The notes beneath the pieces were generated by a model. It was not told the origin of the DNA. It made no database searches and saw only the letters and a program-made list of their open reading frames with translations. A stretch of DNA of 64,000 nucleotides from an uncultured Eggerthellaceae bacterium. Its GTDB lineage: Bacteria; Actinomycetota; Coriobacteriia; Coriobacteriales; Eggerthellaceae. Of the stretch, positions 44,100 through 53,533 are shown piece after piece (the stretch's first letter is position 1; each line of letters opens with the position of its first letter). The position numbers and the translations under genes are program-made. The stretch covers positions 1 through 64,000 of the forward strand of contig CAIFEG010000006.1 of assembly GCA_903789415.1 (NCBI GenBank). Reading direction: 5' to 3'.

Positions 44100-44972
44100 C
44101 TAGTCAACGTCGTCAACGTTAAATCCCACATCAGGATCGCCAAAACCACTAAAGTCTTTCTCAACCTTGGAAGGGGTTGGGGTTGCAGGCTTTACCACAT
44201 TGTGATTAATCGTAGGCGTAGTGTAGGTGGCAGTTGCCGCTGACTGACGATTCGCCGTAGAAGGAGCAGCATTTCCATTCTGAGCACCTGAATTAATATG
44301 AGGTGTCGGAGAGGCCATCGGCGCACGAGAAGCCTGACGGTTATTCGTCTGACTTGAGGTGTTCGAAGACAGTAGATGGCTCTTTGGAGCTCGTGCCTTT
44401 TGTCCATTCAAATCAGAAAGAATATCCTGAGAACTTGCAATGAAGTCAGTCAGCATGTCAGCATAACCTTCACGTGCAGCATCACGATCATCTTCAAGCT
44501 TCGTGATTTCGTCTAAAATGCGCTGCTTTTCGGCATTTGCCTTATCAAGAATGCGCTGGCCTTCAGCCTCGGCATCTTGACGCGTGGTATCGGCATTCTG
44601 ATTTGCAGTCGCAATAATTTCATCAGCAGAACGCTGCGCAATAATAAGCGCTTGCGCGATAGCTGAATCGTCCTTTTTCTTTTCTTCAAGCTGACCTTGG
44701 AGCTGCTGAATCTTAGAATCGCGCTCATCGAGGTCTTGTTGAGTGATGCCTGGAGTGCCAGAGACAGGAAGAACACCCGTCTCAGAATTTGCAGCAGCAG
44801 AGTTTGCGCGCTTTGCTGCCTTCAGTTCATCATTCAGCTTGCTGTTAACGTCATTCAGACGTTTGAGCTCACTTGAAACCTTTTCAAGAAAGACATCGAC
44901 CTCGTCGACATCGTATCCTTTTCGATCAATCGTGAAGCTCTGATTATCCACGTCTTCAGAAGTAAGCGGCAT
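44100..44972 (-). CDS. divIVA: DivIVA-domain protein
   Basis: Coiled-coil protein that binds curved membrane at poles and septum and organises growth in Actinomycetota. The N-terminal MPLTSEDVDNQSFTIDRKGY followed by DVDEVDVFL is the membrane-binding DivIVA motif. Two coiled coils follow (about 28-55 and 80-180). The last ~100 residues are Asn/Ser/Thr/Ala/Pro-rich and end in an acidic FGDPDVGFNVDDVD. ATG at 44972 follows AAAGGGAA. It is the distal gene of the sepF-yggT-divIVA group. Confidence 0.93.
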   Translation of the reverse strand: MPLTSEDVDNQSFTIDRKGYDVDEVDVFLEKVSSELKRLNDVNSKLNDELKAAKRANSAAANSETGVLPVSGTPGITQQDLDERDSKIQQLQGQLEEKKKDDSAIAQALIIAQRSADEIIATANQNADTTRQDAEAEGQRILDKANAEKQRILDEITKLEDDRDAAREGYADMLTDFIASSQDILSDLNGQKARAPKSHLLSSNTSSQTNNRQASRAPMASPTPHINSGAQNGNAAPSTANRQSAATATYTTPTINHNVVKPATPTPSKVEKDFSGFGDPDVGFNVDDVD

Positions 44973-45050
44973 TGGTTTCCCTTTCTTTATTTCTAAGATC
45001 CTGCAAAGTGCTTTTGTGATGACAACATTTTCTAACGAACATCAGCATTT

Positions 45051-45308
45051 TTAAAGCAATCTCGCAAGAAACTCCACAACCAATTGTAATACAAGGAGTG
45101 CAATAATGGGCGAGATGTCCACCATCCCTCCAATTGGTGGAATAACTCGCCGAAATGGTCTCAAAAAAGGTTCACAAATTGCAGCGAAAAAGCCGCGAAT
45201 ATCACCCATGACTCCCGACGTAGAATGAGGAATCCACGTCAAAAAACAGTAAATGATAATAATGATTGAATAGATGTTGCCAATTGCCAAAATAAGACGG
45301 CCGATCAT
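45051..45308 (-). CDS. YggT family membrane protein
   Basis: Eighty-five residues with two hydrophobic segments (about 5-24 and 66-85) separated by the family motif YCFLTWIPHSTS and the conserved CEPFLRPFRRVIPPIGGMVDIS loop. The usual place for this gene is between sepF and divIVA, as here. The precise function is not settled; a role in division or osmotic tolerance is proposed for relatives. AAGGA lies before ATG 45308. Confidence 0.92.
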   Translation of the reverse strand: MIGRLILAIGNIYSIIIIIYCFLTWIPHSTSGVMGDIRGFFAAICEPFLRPFRRVIPPIGGMVDISPIIALLVLQLVVEFLARLL

Positions 45309-45386
45309 ATTGAGTCCTTAATCACCTGAATCTTTATCGGTCCAACACCTCTTATAAGAGGTTGTGAGAGGTTTCTTGCAAAACGT

Positions 45387-46535
45387 TTATTGAATCACGC
45401 CGAGATCTCTGAGCTTTTGCCGTTCGCCTTCGGTGAGCGCTGATCCGCGTGTAATGACAAATACCTTATCAGCAATGCAGTCCACTCGTCCATCAAGCGC
45501 ACTTGCAACTCCAAAGGAAAAATCTAAGACACGCTTTGCAAGTGAATGCTTCGTGGCATTGAGACGCAGCACCACCGCATTACCTTCTTTGAGCGCTTTT
45601 GAGACCTTTTCAACTTCCGCATAGTCCTGCGGAGCGACAACCACCACGTCGCGAGCGGCCTTATTAACGAAAGAACCATACCTGCGACCACGTTGAACAC
45701 GCGTTGTGGTGGTACCCGCATCATCATATTCCTGCTTGCGCGCGGTGACTCCTACCCGAGAGGATGGGCGCACAAACTGACGACCAGAAGCATCGTTTTC
45801 ATCACGTGAACGCTGATTCTCGTTGTCCCGTATATCATTCCCACCATAGGCATCATCGTAAGAATTTCTGTTAGAGCGACGGTAACTTCTTTCATTTCGC
45901 GATTCTCTATCGCGAGACGAGCGCTCATACCCGTATTCGTCTGTATCAGGATCATCTTCATACGAATGGCGAGAACGGCCCGCACGTGTATCGGATGCGC
46001 CACGGGAAGCTCGGTGACGCGATCTCCCCGTAGCAAAAGATGCAAATCGAGAAACAGACGATTGTCCTTCTCTGCGTTCTTCTTCCGCATCAATATCGTC
46101 GGCTACTTGGTCGGGAGAAGTATCGACATGGTAATCGGTCTCCGATCCGGAAGCCGTATAGTCGCTTGCACGTCCTACCGACTGTCGCCCATAGCGTTCA
46201 GGAATTTCGCCTTGACCCATGATATGCGAGGTTGAATGACGAATGTCCCGGCGCGATACCAACGCAGGATGCGTCGCGGAGTAGCGCCGCTGCCCCAGAT
46301 CGCTTTCGGCACGATCGGTATACGAACTTCCATACGAACGATGCGTGCCCGCATTTCGTGTTGTGACAGGAGCATAGCGATCATACCCTTGTGAAGGTTG
46401 ATCATCGGGATCTTGATTATCCTCGTAATCGTCGTAGTCATCTTCAGGATAATCTTGATCATCATATCCATATTCATCGTCATAGTCATCGCGACCATGG
46501 CCTATGCCAAACCTGTCCTTGATGGAGTCAAACAA
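45387..46535 (-). CDS. sepF: cell division protein SepF with a long charged linker
   Basis: Membrane tether and alignment factor for FtsZ. The N-terminus MFDSIKDRFGIG is the expected membrane-binding helix. The conserved SepF domain occupies about 285-382 (VVVVAPQDYAEVEKVSKALK, VVLRLNATKHSLAKRVLDF, KVFVITRG). The ~270 residues between are Asp/Tyr-rich and then Arg/Ser/Asp/Glu-rich, so the protein is about twice the usual length. The start is TTG at 46535, preceded directly by an in-frame stop. In the absence of ftsA it is the likely FtsZ anchor. Confidence 0.9.
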   Translation of the reverse strand: MFDSIKDRFGIGHGRDDYDDEYGYDDQDYPEDDYDDYEDNQDPDDQPSQGYDRYAPVTTRNAGTHRSYGSSYTDRAESDLGQRRYSATHPALVSRRDIRHSTSHIMGQGEIPERYGRQSVGRASDYTASGSETDYHVDTSPDQVADDIDAEEERREGQSSVSRFASFATGRSRHRASRGASDTRAGRSRHSYEDDPDTDEYGYERSSRDRESRNERSYRRSNRNSYDDAYGGNDIRDNENQRSRDENDASGRQFVRPSSRVGVTARKQEYDDAGTTTTRVQRGRRYGSFVNKAARDVVVVAPQDYAEVEKVSKALKEGNAVVLRLNATKHSLAKRVLDFSFGVASALDGRVDCIADKVFVITRGSALTEGERQKLRDLGVIQ

Positions 46536-46574
46536 TCACATCACAGCCTTACGTACACGCATCTATCAGGATCT

Positions 46575-47267
46575 CTATTCGAATTCCGTGCTAAAAATAG
46601 CACGGCCGATACGAACAATCGTAGAACCTGCTTCGATAGCGTATTTCCAATCTTCAGTCATACCCATTGAAAGTTCAGAAAGTGAAACATTATCAAACTG
46701 TAATGCGGGATCTTTTGCAAGTTGATCACGTAAATCACGCAAACCAGCAAAACATTCCTTCGTTGCTTCGACCTTTCCGCGCGGCGCCATGGTCATCAGC
46801 CCACACACTTTGATATGGGGGAACTGTGACGCAGCTTCAATCATATGAGGAACCGCATCAGGGGTAAGTCCGCTTTTGCTTTCTTCGCCCGAGACATTGA
46901 CTTCAAGCAAAATAGGTTGAACCTTGCCAAATTTTTCTGCACTCCGATCAAAACGTGCTAAGTGATGCTCTTGATACACCGAGTGAACCAATGTTGAGCA
47001 GCGAACAATATCCGGAATATGTCTTGACTGGACATTGCCGATGAAATGCCATTTTACCTGCGGGAATTTATCATGACGCTCGACAATATTTTCCGGACGG
47101 TTTTCGGCGAGTTCTTGGGCGCCCGCTTTAATGGCTTCAGCAACGCCATCGAGCCCGACCGTCTTCGAAACACCCAAAAGCTTTACTTCGGAAGGGTCAC
47201 GCCCACAATCAATGCACTGTTGGGCTACTTCATCTTTTACACGCTTATATTGATCAGAAATTGCCAT
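46575..47267 (-). CDS. YggS family PLP-homeostasis protein
   Basis: A 230-residue PLP-binding protein (PLPBP/YggS). The PLP Lys lies in VKLLGVSKTV. Other motifs are ELAENRPENIVERHD, KWHFIGNVQSRH, LLEVNVSGEESKSG and SLSELSMGMTEDW, ending with IVRIGRAIF for phosphate binding. I chose ATG at 47267 with AAAGGA upstream; the frame extends to 47402 but inside pgeF. It overlaps pgeF by 14 nt and lies in the usual ftsZ-pgeF-yggS-sepF order. Confidence 0.93.
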   Translation of the reverse strand: MAISDQYKRVKDEVAQQCIDCGRDPSEVKLLGVSKTVGLDGVAEAIKAGAQELAENRPENIVERHDKFPQVKWHFIGNVQSRHIPDIVRCSTLVHSVYQEHHLARFDRSAEKFGKVQPILLEVNVSGEESKSGLTPDAVPHMIEAASQFPHIKVCGLMTMAPRGKVEATKECFAGLRDLRDQLAKDPALQFDNVSLSELSMGMTEDWKYAIEAGSTIVRIGRAIFSTEFE

Positions 47268-48135
47268 AAGAAACATTTCCTTTCGATGATTTATCTGCGA
47301 TTTTACACGCAAAAGCCCCGTGTCTGCCACATTTGCCTTTTTGTGCACGATATGAGTAAAACTCATCGGTATAACATGATGTGCAACGATCCACATCTGC
47401 AATACGGTCCGGTCTCACACCAAACGAAGCTAAATCATGACGGACACACACTCCTAAATCTACATGTCGAAACGCCGGTGTTGCGTCTATTCCGAATTCG
47501 TTGGAAAAGCGTTGTGCAAGCTCTTCAGATACCTCAAAACATTCGCTGTGGATATAGGGGCCAATGTAGACATTCAACTGATCGGGGGTGCATCGGGAAA
47601 CCTCTGACAGATCGTGTGCACCCTTTATGCAGATATGTCCCATGGTTCCACGCCAGCCCGAATGAAGCACCGCGAACTTGCCTGCCGGGGACACGAGGAT
47701 GATCGGCATGCAATCGGCATAGCAAAGAAGTGCGGAGGTGCCCCCGCAGGAAACCACGATTCCATCGGCACCGTTCTGTGCTTCACTGCGCACGCGCGAA
47801 AGCGCTGATGGGTCTGCATGCGCTACCTCTACGATGCGCGTTCCATGAACCTGGTGTGCCGTCACACATTTTTCGGGATCTGCACCCATTGCAACGCATA
47901 CTCGCCTGCGATTTTCTTCGATAGCCAAAGGATCATCGGACACATTTGATCCAAGGTTGAGCGAGGAATAAAAACCCGTGCTTACTCCCCCATCACGCTC
48001 GGTGAATGCGATACGCACACCGGTGGCATCAAAGAGGCTTTCATCACTCCACGCGGTCAGAGTTTTACCGAGAGCAAATGTAAAACGACCGCGGGACAAG
48101 CGCGGAAGCGGAAGCCCAGCGGTCGGATCGTTCAT
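47254..48135 (-). CDS. pgeF: peptidoglycan editing factor/multicopper polyphenol oxidase-type (PgeF, YlmD-like)
   Basis: DUF152/laccase-domain protein. Related enzymes act on purine nucleosides and have been linked to removal of wrongly incorporated residues in peptidoglycan. Zinc ligands are visible in HQVHG, ADCMPI and HSGWRGT. IGPYIHSECFEVSEE and CTSCYTDEFYSYR complete the family pattern. I prefer ATG at 48135 because GAGG is 8 nt upstream. A TTG at 48168, overlapping the ftsZ stop as TTGA, is the alternative. It is part of the ftsZ-pgeF-yggS unit. Confidence 0.88.
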   Translation of the reverse strand: MNDPTAGLPLPRLSRGRFTFALGKTLTAWSDESLFDATGVRIAFTERDGGVSTGFYSSLNLGSNVSDDPLAIEENRRRVCVAMGADPEKCVTAHQVHGTRIVEVAHADPSALSRVRSEAQNGADGIVVSCGGTSALLCYADCMPIILVSPAGKFAVLHSGWRGTMGHICIKGAHDLSEVSRCTPDQLNVYIGPYIHSECFEVSEELAQRFSNEFGIDATPAFRHVDLGVCVRHDLASFGVRPDRIADVDRCTSCYTDEFYSYRAQKGKCGRHGAFACKIADKSSKGNVSYGNF

Positions 48136-48164
48136 ATACGTGCCCTCGAGCGTATCGAACCCAA

Positions 48165-49310
48165 TCAACGTTGTCTTTTCAGGAAATCGGGGATGTAATC
48201 CTCGTCCTCAAACTTATTATTGTTGGGATTTGCATTGCGAGAAGAGGAATGGTTCTGCGAATTAGAATACGAATTATTCGTTTGGCTTGATGCCGTGTTT
48301 GCGAATAAACTCTGACGACGATCATCGTAATCATCATCGTCATCATCATCTTGTTGTCTAAAACCAGTCGCGATAACGGTGATGCGAATTTGATCATCTA
48401 AGGACTTATCAATGATCTGTCCATAAATGATATTTGCATTGCTATCTGCGCAATCCTCAACCACACTTGCAGCTTCGTTAACCTCAGCAAGAGTCAAATC
48501 TGGGCTGCCTGCAATTGAGAAAAGAACACGAGATGCACCCTTTATACCGGACTCCAACAGCTTTGAATTCGTTGCCGCATCAGCAGCCTTCATTGCCCTG
48601 TCTTCACCAGATGCAATGCCGATACCCATCAACGCCGTGCCCGCATCCTTCATAACGGTGCGGATGTCTGCAAAGTCAACATTGATCAAGCCAGGAACGG
48701 TGATGAGGTCGGTTACGCCCTGAATACCCTGACGGAGGGTATCATCACAAATACGGAACGCTTCGACCATCGTGGTCTTCTTATCGACGATCTCAAGCAA
48801 GCGATCGTTCGGAATAACAATGAGGGTATCAACCTTCTGCTGAAGAAGCTGAATGCCCTGTTCTGCTTGATTGCGACGGGTACGACCCTCAAAGCTAAAT
48901 GGACGCGTTACGATGCCGACCGTCAACGCTCCAATCTCTTCACGTGCAATTTCTGCTACGACAGGTGCAGCACCTGTTCCGGTACCACCGCCCTCGCCAG
49001 CGGTAACAAATACCATATCGGCTTCGGCGAGCGCATCGCGAATTTCAGAACGGCTTTCTTCTGCGGCTTGAGCGCCCACTTCAGGGTTTGCTCCTGCTCC
49101 CAATCCACGAGTGAGTTCTTCACCAATATGAATGGTTTTATCGGCATCGGACATTTGCAGCGCCTGGTGGTCAGTGTTCACTGCAATAAATTCAACGCCT
49201 TTGACGCCAGCTTCAACCATGCGGTTGACGGCATTGGTTCCACCGCCGCCTACTCCGACGACCTTAATGACCGCAAGATTTTTGTCGGCCGGTTTCTTTG
49301 TTGTTGGCAT
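48165..49310 (-). CDS. ftsZ: cell division GTPase FtsZ
   Basis: Tubulin homologue that forms the cytokinetic ring. The tubulin signature is GGGTGTG (107-113), preceded by [15 protein letters not shown]. The T7 loop is [11 protein letters not shown]. The C-terminal linker (about 320-370) is Asp-, then Ser/Asn/Gln-rich, and the protein ends with the conserved peptide [12 protein letters not shown] that binds SepF or FtsA. ATG at 49310 has GGAGG 6 nt upstream; the frame is open to 49400. It is transcribed from a promoter at 49392-49419 with a leader of about 75 nt. Confidence 0.97.
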   Translation of the reverse strand: MPTTKKPADKNLAVIKVVGVGGGGTNAVNRMVEAGVKGVEFIAVNTDHQALQMSDADKTIHIGEELTRGLGAGANPEVGAQAAEESRSEIRDALAEADMVFVTAGEGGGTGTGAAPVVAEIAREEIGALTVGIVTRPFSFEGRTRRNQAEQGIQLLQQKVDTLIVIPNDRLLEIVDKKTTMVEAFRICDDTLRQGIQGVTDLITVPGLINVDFADIRTVMKDAGTALMGIGIASGEDRAMKAADAATNSKLLESGIKGASRVLFSIAGSPDLTLAEVNEAASVVEDCADSNANIIYGQIIDKSLDDQIRITVIATGFRQQDDDDDDDYDDRRQSLFANTASSQTNNSYSNSQNHSSSRNANPNNNKFEDEDYIPDFLKRQR

Positions 49311-49698
49311 TGTTTCCTCCAGGTGTGCTGCGTTTTCTTGCTGCATATTCATATTCCCACGTGCATTCATAAGATTAAATACTACTGCAAAATTGTACAC
49401 AAAGAGACACCGAATGCAATAAAAGCAGTGCAGGTAAGGTTTCTATAGCCCGTCGCGTTCACCTAAGATATGTATGGAAAAACAAAACCATACGAGCTGT
49501 AGATCCCAACTTATATTGCATGGAATTTGTGCCTATGTGCACATCAATACTGTCTTCGTTCATTATTCTAGTATTTTTGCATTCGTTCTGGCGAATAACT
49601 GCGACAAAATCCTAAAAAGTGTACCTGTTCAGATATAAATAATGAAAAAATTGCACATTTACAGCCCATAAAAATGACGAGCCGTCTTTGGATGAAGC
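49311..49698. other. gene-free spacer between ftsQ and ftsZ
   Basis: A 388-nt AT-rich spacer. It contains the ftsZ promoter near its right part, after a weak GACG/CGTC hairpin followed by TTTTT just downstream of ftsQ (about 49673-49685). No gene is supported. This is where ftsA would be expected in many bacteria, and it is absent. Confidence 0.6.
49392..49419 (-). promoter_or_regulatory. promoter of ftsZ
   Basis: On the minus strand TTGCAT (49414-49419), a 16-nt spacer and TACAAT (49392-49397). The start codon follows about 80 nt later. Confidence 0.55.
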
Positions 49699-50904
49699 CT
49701 ATGAACTTAGGCCTCTCCATGTTGGACGGTTAACAGTTCGAACGTTGATATATGAAATTTGTCCTTCATGTTCGCTGAGTAATTGCTGGCAAACCCGCTC
49801 TTTCTCACGAATATCTTCCGATGTTCCAAACGCGATTTGAACACCATTGTTAAGCGAGAGAACCGCATTGGATGGACTCGATGCCGAAATACTTGAAACA
49901 TCTTGAGAAAGTGAGGTGGTAAGTCCAGTGATGATATCCAGTGCATTTTGAATCGATGGATCACTCACGGTTGCGCCAACTTCGGGACTTACTCCGTAGG
50001 GAACATCGGTTATATGAAGTGCAGCGTTTGCATCATCATACACACGCTGCGGTGTCGTGCGCCCTTCATCGGAATTGGCGTCGGGAATTTGCATAAGCCA
50101 GATACCATCGCTTGACAATATCCAATCTTGCGTTGATTGATCACGCGACGAGGGAACCTCTACTACCGCTTGGATGGTGCGTTCCGTTATATCAATTTCG
50201 AGAGTATTAGGGAAAACCCTATGAATATGGACACTTCTTACCCAAGGATTTTCACGGAGCCTTGATTCAATGCCTGACGTATCCACATTCAAAAGCGAGC
50301 TGTTCGCGGGGATAGAAGCCATGTCACTGATTTGCTGCTCACTGAGATGATTTGCTCCTTGAACCTGCACCTGAGAGATGCTAAATACTGTCGAGTTTGA
50401 AAGGGCAAACCAGCTCACGATAAGCGCAATCACCACTACGAGCACAAACGTAAAAATATGACGAAATCTTGCATATGCCGCTGAATTTTGACGGATGTTT
50501 TCCCGACGTTGCTCACGGCGTCTATCACGTTCTATTTGTCCAACGGTTACGGATCGTTGCTGAGAAGGACGAGATTGTGACCTCGGACGAGAAGAATTCG
50601 TCCGGCGATCTCGTATATCACGAAAGTCATACGAGCGTGTTGTGTTTGTTCTGTTGCCACTGCGAGAGCGAGTGCCGCGGCTTCCTGAGGGACGACGGGC
50701 ATTTCTCTGATTTACGCTTCTCTGAGCTGAACCACGAGATGAAGAGCTTCGACGCACCGATGAAGATTGACGTCGCTGCCCTCCTCGCTGCGTATTCCGC
50801 GAGCGCGGCTGCATCGATTGGCGCGTACGTGAAGATCTGCGATTGTTTGTATCCCTTCGCGAGTTACGTATGCGAGGTCTATCTGTACGACGAGAATTAC
50901 TCAT
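49699..50904 (-). CDS. ftsQ: cell division protein FtsQ/DivIB
   Basis: Bitopic divisome protein. The N-terminal ~148 residues are a cytoplasmic Arg/Ser/Asn/Gln-rich region with many RS and RR dipeptides. One transmembrane helix follows (about 151-168), then the external POTRA domain (VFSISQVQVQGANHLSEQQI through IDITERTIQAVVEV) and the FtsQ domain. The usual cytoplasmic region is about 30-100 residues, so this one is long and highly basic. The start overlaps the murB stop by 8 nt, so it is the last gene of the murC-murB-ftsQ unit. Confidence 0.92.
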   Translation of the reverse strand: MSNSRRTDRPRIRNSRRDTNNRRSSRTRQSMQPRSRNTQRGGQRRQSSSVRRSSSSRGSAQRSVNQRNARRPSGSRGTRSRSGNRTNTTRSYDFRDIRDRRTNSSRPRSQSRPSQQRSVTVGQIERDRRREQRRENIRQNSAAYARFRHIFTFVLVVVIALIVSWFALSNSTVFSISQVQVQGANHLSEQQISDMASIPANSSLLNVDTSGIESRLRENPWVRSVHIHRVFPNTLEIDITERTIQAVVEVPSSRDQSTQDWILSSDGIWLMQIPDANSDEGRTTPQRVYDDANAALHITDVPYGVSPEVGATVSDPSIQNALDIITGLTTSLSQDVSSISASSPSNAVLSLNNGVQIAFGTSEDIREKERVCQQLLSEHEGQISYINVRTVNRPTWRGLSS

Positions 50905-51829
50905 GGAAACCTAAGAATCTTACTTCTGGATGAAGCTCAATATTGTAACGCTTATGCACCTTTTGTTGCGCGAGGTGAATAAGGGCGCAAACATCTTTCG
51001 CACTTGCATTGGCGTCATTGACAATGAAATTAGCATGCTTGGGAGAAATCTGTGCACCACCAATGCGCTTCCCCTTAAGCCCACAACTTTCGATGAGCTT
51101 GCCAGCAGAATGTCCCTCTGGATTTTTAAACACACTGCCACAACAATGAGCGGAAAGAGGCTGCACCTGCTTGCGGTGAGCCAAGATCTTGTCCATTTTT
51201 TCTTGGATCTCTTGTTTATCTCCTGCCCGAGCTTGCAAAATACAATCGAGTACCACTTCATCTGACGGAATTGATGTATGGCGATATTCCCAATCAATGT
51301 CCTCGCCGCGATACGTTTTTATTCCATCTGAGGCAGAATAGGTACGCAAGGAAACCACACGCGATCCAATACTGTCATCGGGACGCCCGGCGTTCATCGT
51401 CAGGATTCCACCCATAGTGCCCGGGGTGCCCGTTCCAAATTCAAACCCAGAAACACCCAGATGAAATGCCTGTTGAACAATACGGGTAAACGCAACAGAA
51501 CTTCCAACATAGAATTGGAAGGTGCACTGATTAAAATCCCACTTCTTAAAGTCACGCCCCAGATGGATGACGACACCCTCAAAACCATCGTCGGATACCA
51601 GGAGGTTTGCTCCCATCCCCACAACACACCACGGGAAGTTGCCTTTCACACAGATTGAAATAACCTGTGAAAGCGATGCAATTGAATCGCATTGAATCCA
51701 CGCAAATGCAGGACCGCCAATGCGATAAAACGTATGGCGCGACATCGGCTCTTCGAGGCGAACTTCGCCATCAAAATCATCATCGAAACGAAGAAGTTGA
51801 ATTTGATTTTTTGGATCGCTAAGACTCAA
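50897..51829 (-). CDS. murB: UDP-N-acetylenolpyruvoylglucosamine reductase
   Basis: FAD enzyme that reduces UDP-GlcNAc-enolpyruvate to UDP-MurNAc. Motifs are TFYRIGGPA, GMGANLLVSDDG, GTGTPGTMGGILTMNAG (FAD), GSVFKNPEG (proton-donor Ser) and IGGAQISPKHANFIVN. I prefer TTG at 51829, with AAGG 6 nt upstream and an 11-nt overlap with murC. Longer starts up to 51931 would overlap murC by over 100 nt. At 310 residues it matches the family. Confidence 0.92.
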   Translation of the reverse strand: MSLSDPKNQIQLLRFDDDFDGEVRLEEPMSRHTFYRIGGPAFAWIQCDSIASLSQVISICVKGNFPWCVVGMGANLLVSDDGFEGVVIHLGRDFKKWDFNQCTFQFYVGSSVAFTRIVQQAFHLGVSGFEFGTGTPGTMGGILTMNAGRPDDSIGSRVVSLRTYSASDGIKTYRGEDIDWEYRHTSIPSDEVVLDCILQARAGDKQEIQEKMDKILAHRKQVQPLSAHCCGSVFKNPEGHSAGKLIESCGLKGKRIGGAQISPKHANFIVNDANASAKDVCALIHLAQQKVHKRYNIELHPEVRFLGFHE

Positions 51830-53357
51830 TGTCTTCCTTGCCCTCTTCTTGTGCTCTTTGGTCGGCTTTTTCTCCCGCATCCAAGACTTGTGGTGAATCG
51901 ACGTTCCACATTTGTTGAGCGTTGTAATCATTTACGCGGCCACGATCATGAACTTGTTCGCGCACCTTGAGCGCATCTAAAAGTTCAGGTGCAACAGACG
52001 TGACATCACCGGCACCCATAGTGATCACCAAATCACCTGGTTCAATATCTGCCATCATCGTGGGTACCACATCACGGCGATGTTCAACATAGGTGCACTT
52101 CGGACACTGATTGCTATCCTGGAGCACATCCATAAAAGTTTTTCCATCAATTCCTGGAACGGGAATTTCACCTGCAGAAAACACATTCATAAAGACTACG
52201 GAAGCGACTCCGTCAAACGCATGGGCAAAGGTATCGCGCATGACATGGGTAAACAGATTTGCTCGAGAATACCGATGTGGTTGAAATACCACCCGAACAT
52301 GCTTGAAATTCAAAGAAAGTGCTGCTTTGATCGTCGCGGTGATTTCTGTTGGGTGATGCGCATAGTCATCAACTACCGTCACGCCATCGGCTTCACCAAC
52401 AAGATCAAATCGACGACGCACGCCGGCAAAGCCCGTCAAAACATCGGCAGCTTGTTGTGCGTTGAAGCCGAGGAATTGTAAAAGCGTAATCACTCCTGCG
52501 GCATTCAACACATTATGGCGACCCGGATTCTGTTTTACCGAACCGTGCACAACCGTGCCATCAGGCATCTTAAGTTCAAATACGCTGCCTACACCTTTTG
52601 GCATCCACGAAACAATTTGAGTGTCACAACCATCGCTAAATCCATACGTAAGGATGTGTTTGCCTGTATCTTTTGCAAGTTTTACCAGATGGGGATCTTC
52701 ACCAGACACCACGGCACATCCATCATCATGTGTCTTTGAAATAAAACGAGAAAATTCATGGCGAATGTCATCGAGATCTTTATAGTGATCCAAATGGTCA
52801 GTATCAACATTGGTGATCAGCATCGAAAACGGATCTAAGAACATGAAACTTTTATCGCTTTCATCAGCCTCAACCGCATAATACTTGCCATTCCCCGAAT
52901 GTGCATTGGTACCATACGACCGCACAATACCGCCAATTAAAAACGTGGGGTCCGCATTGAGACCATCAAGCGCAAATGCAAGCATAGAAGATGACGTTGT
53001 CTTGCCATGTGTTCCCGCGACACAGATGGTAATTTTATCGCGGCCAAGTGCTGCAAGCATTTGAGCACGACGCCATATAGGAATGTTGCGCCGCTTTGCT
53101 TCCTGCAGTTCTGCATTATTGTCCATTATGGCAGTAGATACCACGACGACGTCAGGTGCAGGATCTGTGGGAATATTTTCAGCTTGTTGTCCAATGTGCA
53201 CTTCGATACCAATTTGCTGCAGCTGCTTGGTATAACGACTTTCCTTCAGATCGGACCCGGTCACAAGCAATCCCTGGTCATGCGCCACACGAGCAATTCC
53301 GCTCATCCCAACGCCACCGATACCAATAAAGTGAACTGCTTTTATCTGTGCGTCCAT
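51819..53357 (-). CDS. murC: UDP-N-acetylmuramate-L-alanine ligase
   Basis: Adds the first amino acid of the peptidoglycan stem. The N-terminal FIGIGGVGMSGIARV binds UDP, the P-loop is AGTHGKTTSSS, and VDDYAHHPTEI is the C-domain signature. The last ~50 residues are charged (EKADQRAQEEGKEDIES). ATG at 53357 follows AAAGGA. It is separated from murG by 176 nt, so the murC-murB-ftsQ genes probably start from a new promoter. Confidence 0.96.
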   Translation of the reverse strand: MDAQIKAVHFIGIGGVGMSGIARVAHDQGLLVTGSDLKESRYTKQLQQIGIEVHIGQQAENIPTDPAPDVVVVSTAIMDNNAELQEAKRRNIPIWRRAQMLAALGRDKITICVAGTHGKTTSSSMLAFALDGLNADPTFLIGGIVRSYGTNAHSGNGKYYAVEADESDKSFMFLDPFSMLITNVDTDHLDHYKDLDDIRHEFSRFISKTHDDGCAVVSGEDPHLVKLAKDTGKHILTYGFSDGCDTQIVSWMPKGVGSVFELKMPDGTVVHGSVKQNPGRHNVLNAAGVITLLQFLGFNAQQAADVLTGFAGVRRRFDLVGEADGVTVVDDYAHHPTEITATIKAALSLNFKHVRVVFQPHRYSRANLFTHVMRDTFAHAFDGVASVVFMNVFSAGEIPVPGIDGKTFMDVLQDSNQCPKCTYVEHRRDVVPTMMADIEPGDLVITMGAGDVTSVAPELLDALKVREQVHDRGRVNDYNAQQMWNVDSPQVLDAGEKADQRAQEEGKEDIES

Positions 53358-53533
53358 CCCGAATCCTTTCTATGTATGCAGGCATATATACACAACACGT
53401 ATATGCTGTTTGAAATTTATACCGTGCGCACTCGTAGTATCACATACCACCGTAGCGAGTACCCGTAATTGGTAAGTCCATAATACTCAGATTCATAAGA
53501 GTACTATTATTTGCGTCTACGATTTGCTGCAGA

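Noticed and set aside
51829-51931. Longer murB N-terminus beginning inside murC.
   Set aside because: It would overlap murC by 113 nt and adds Lys/Arg-rich residues unlike MurB. A TTG with a good ribosome binding site gives the usual length.
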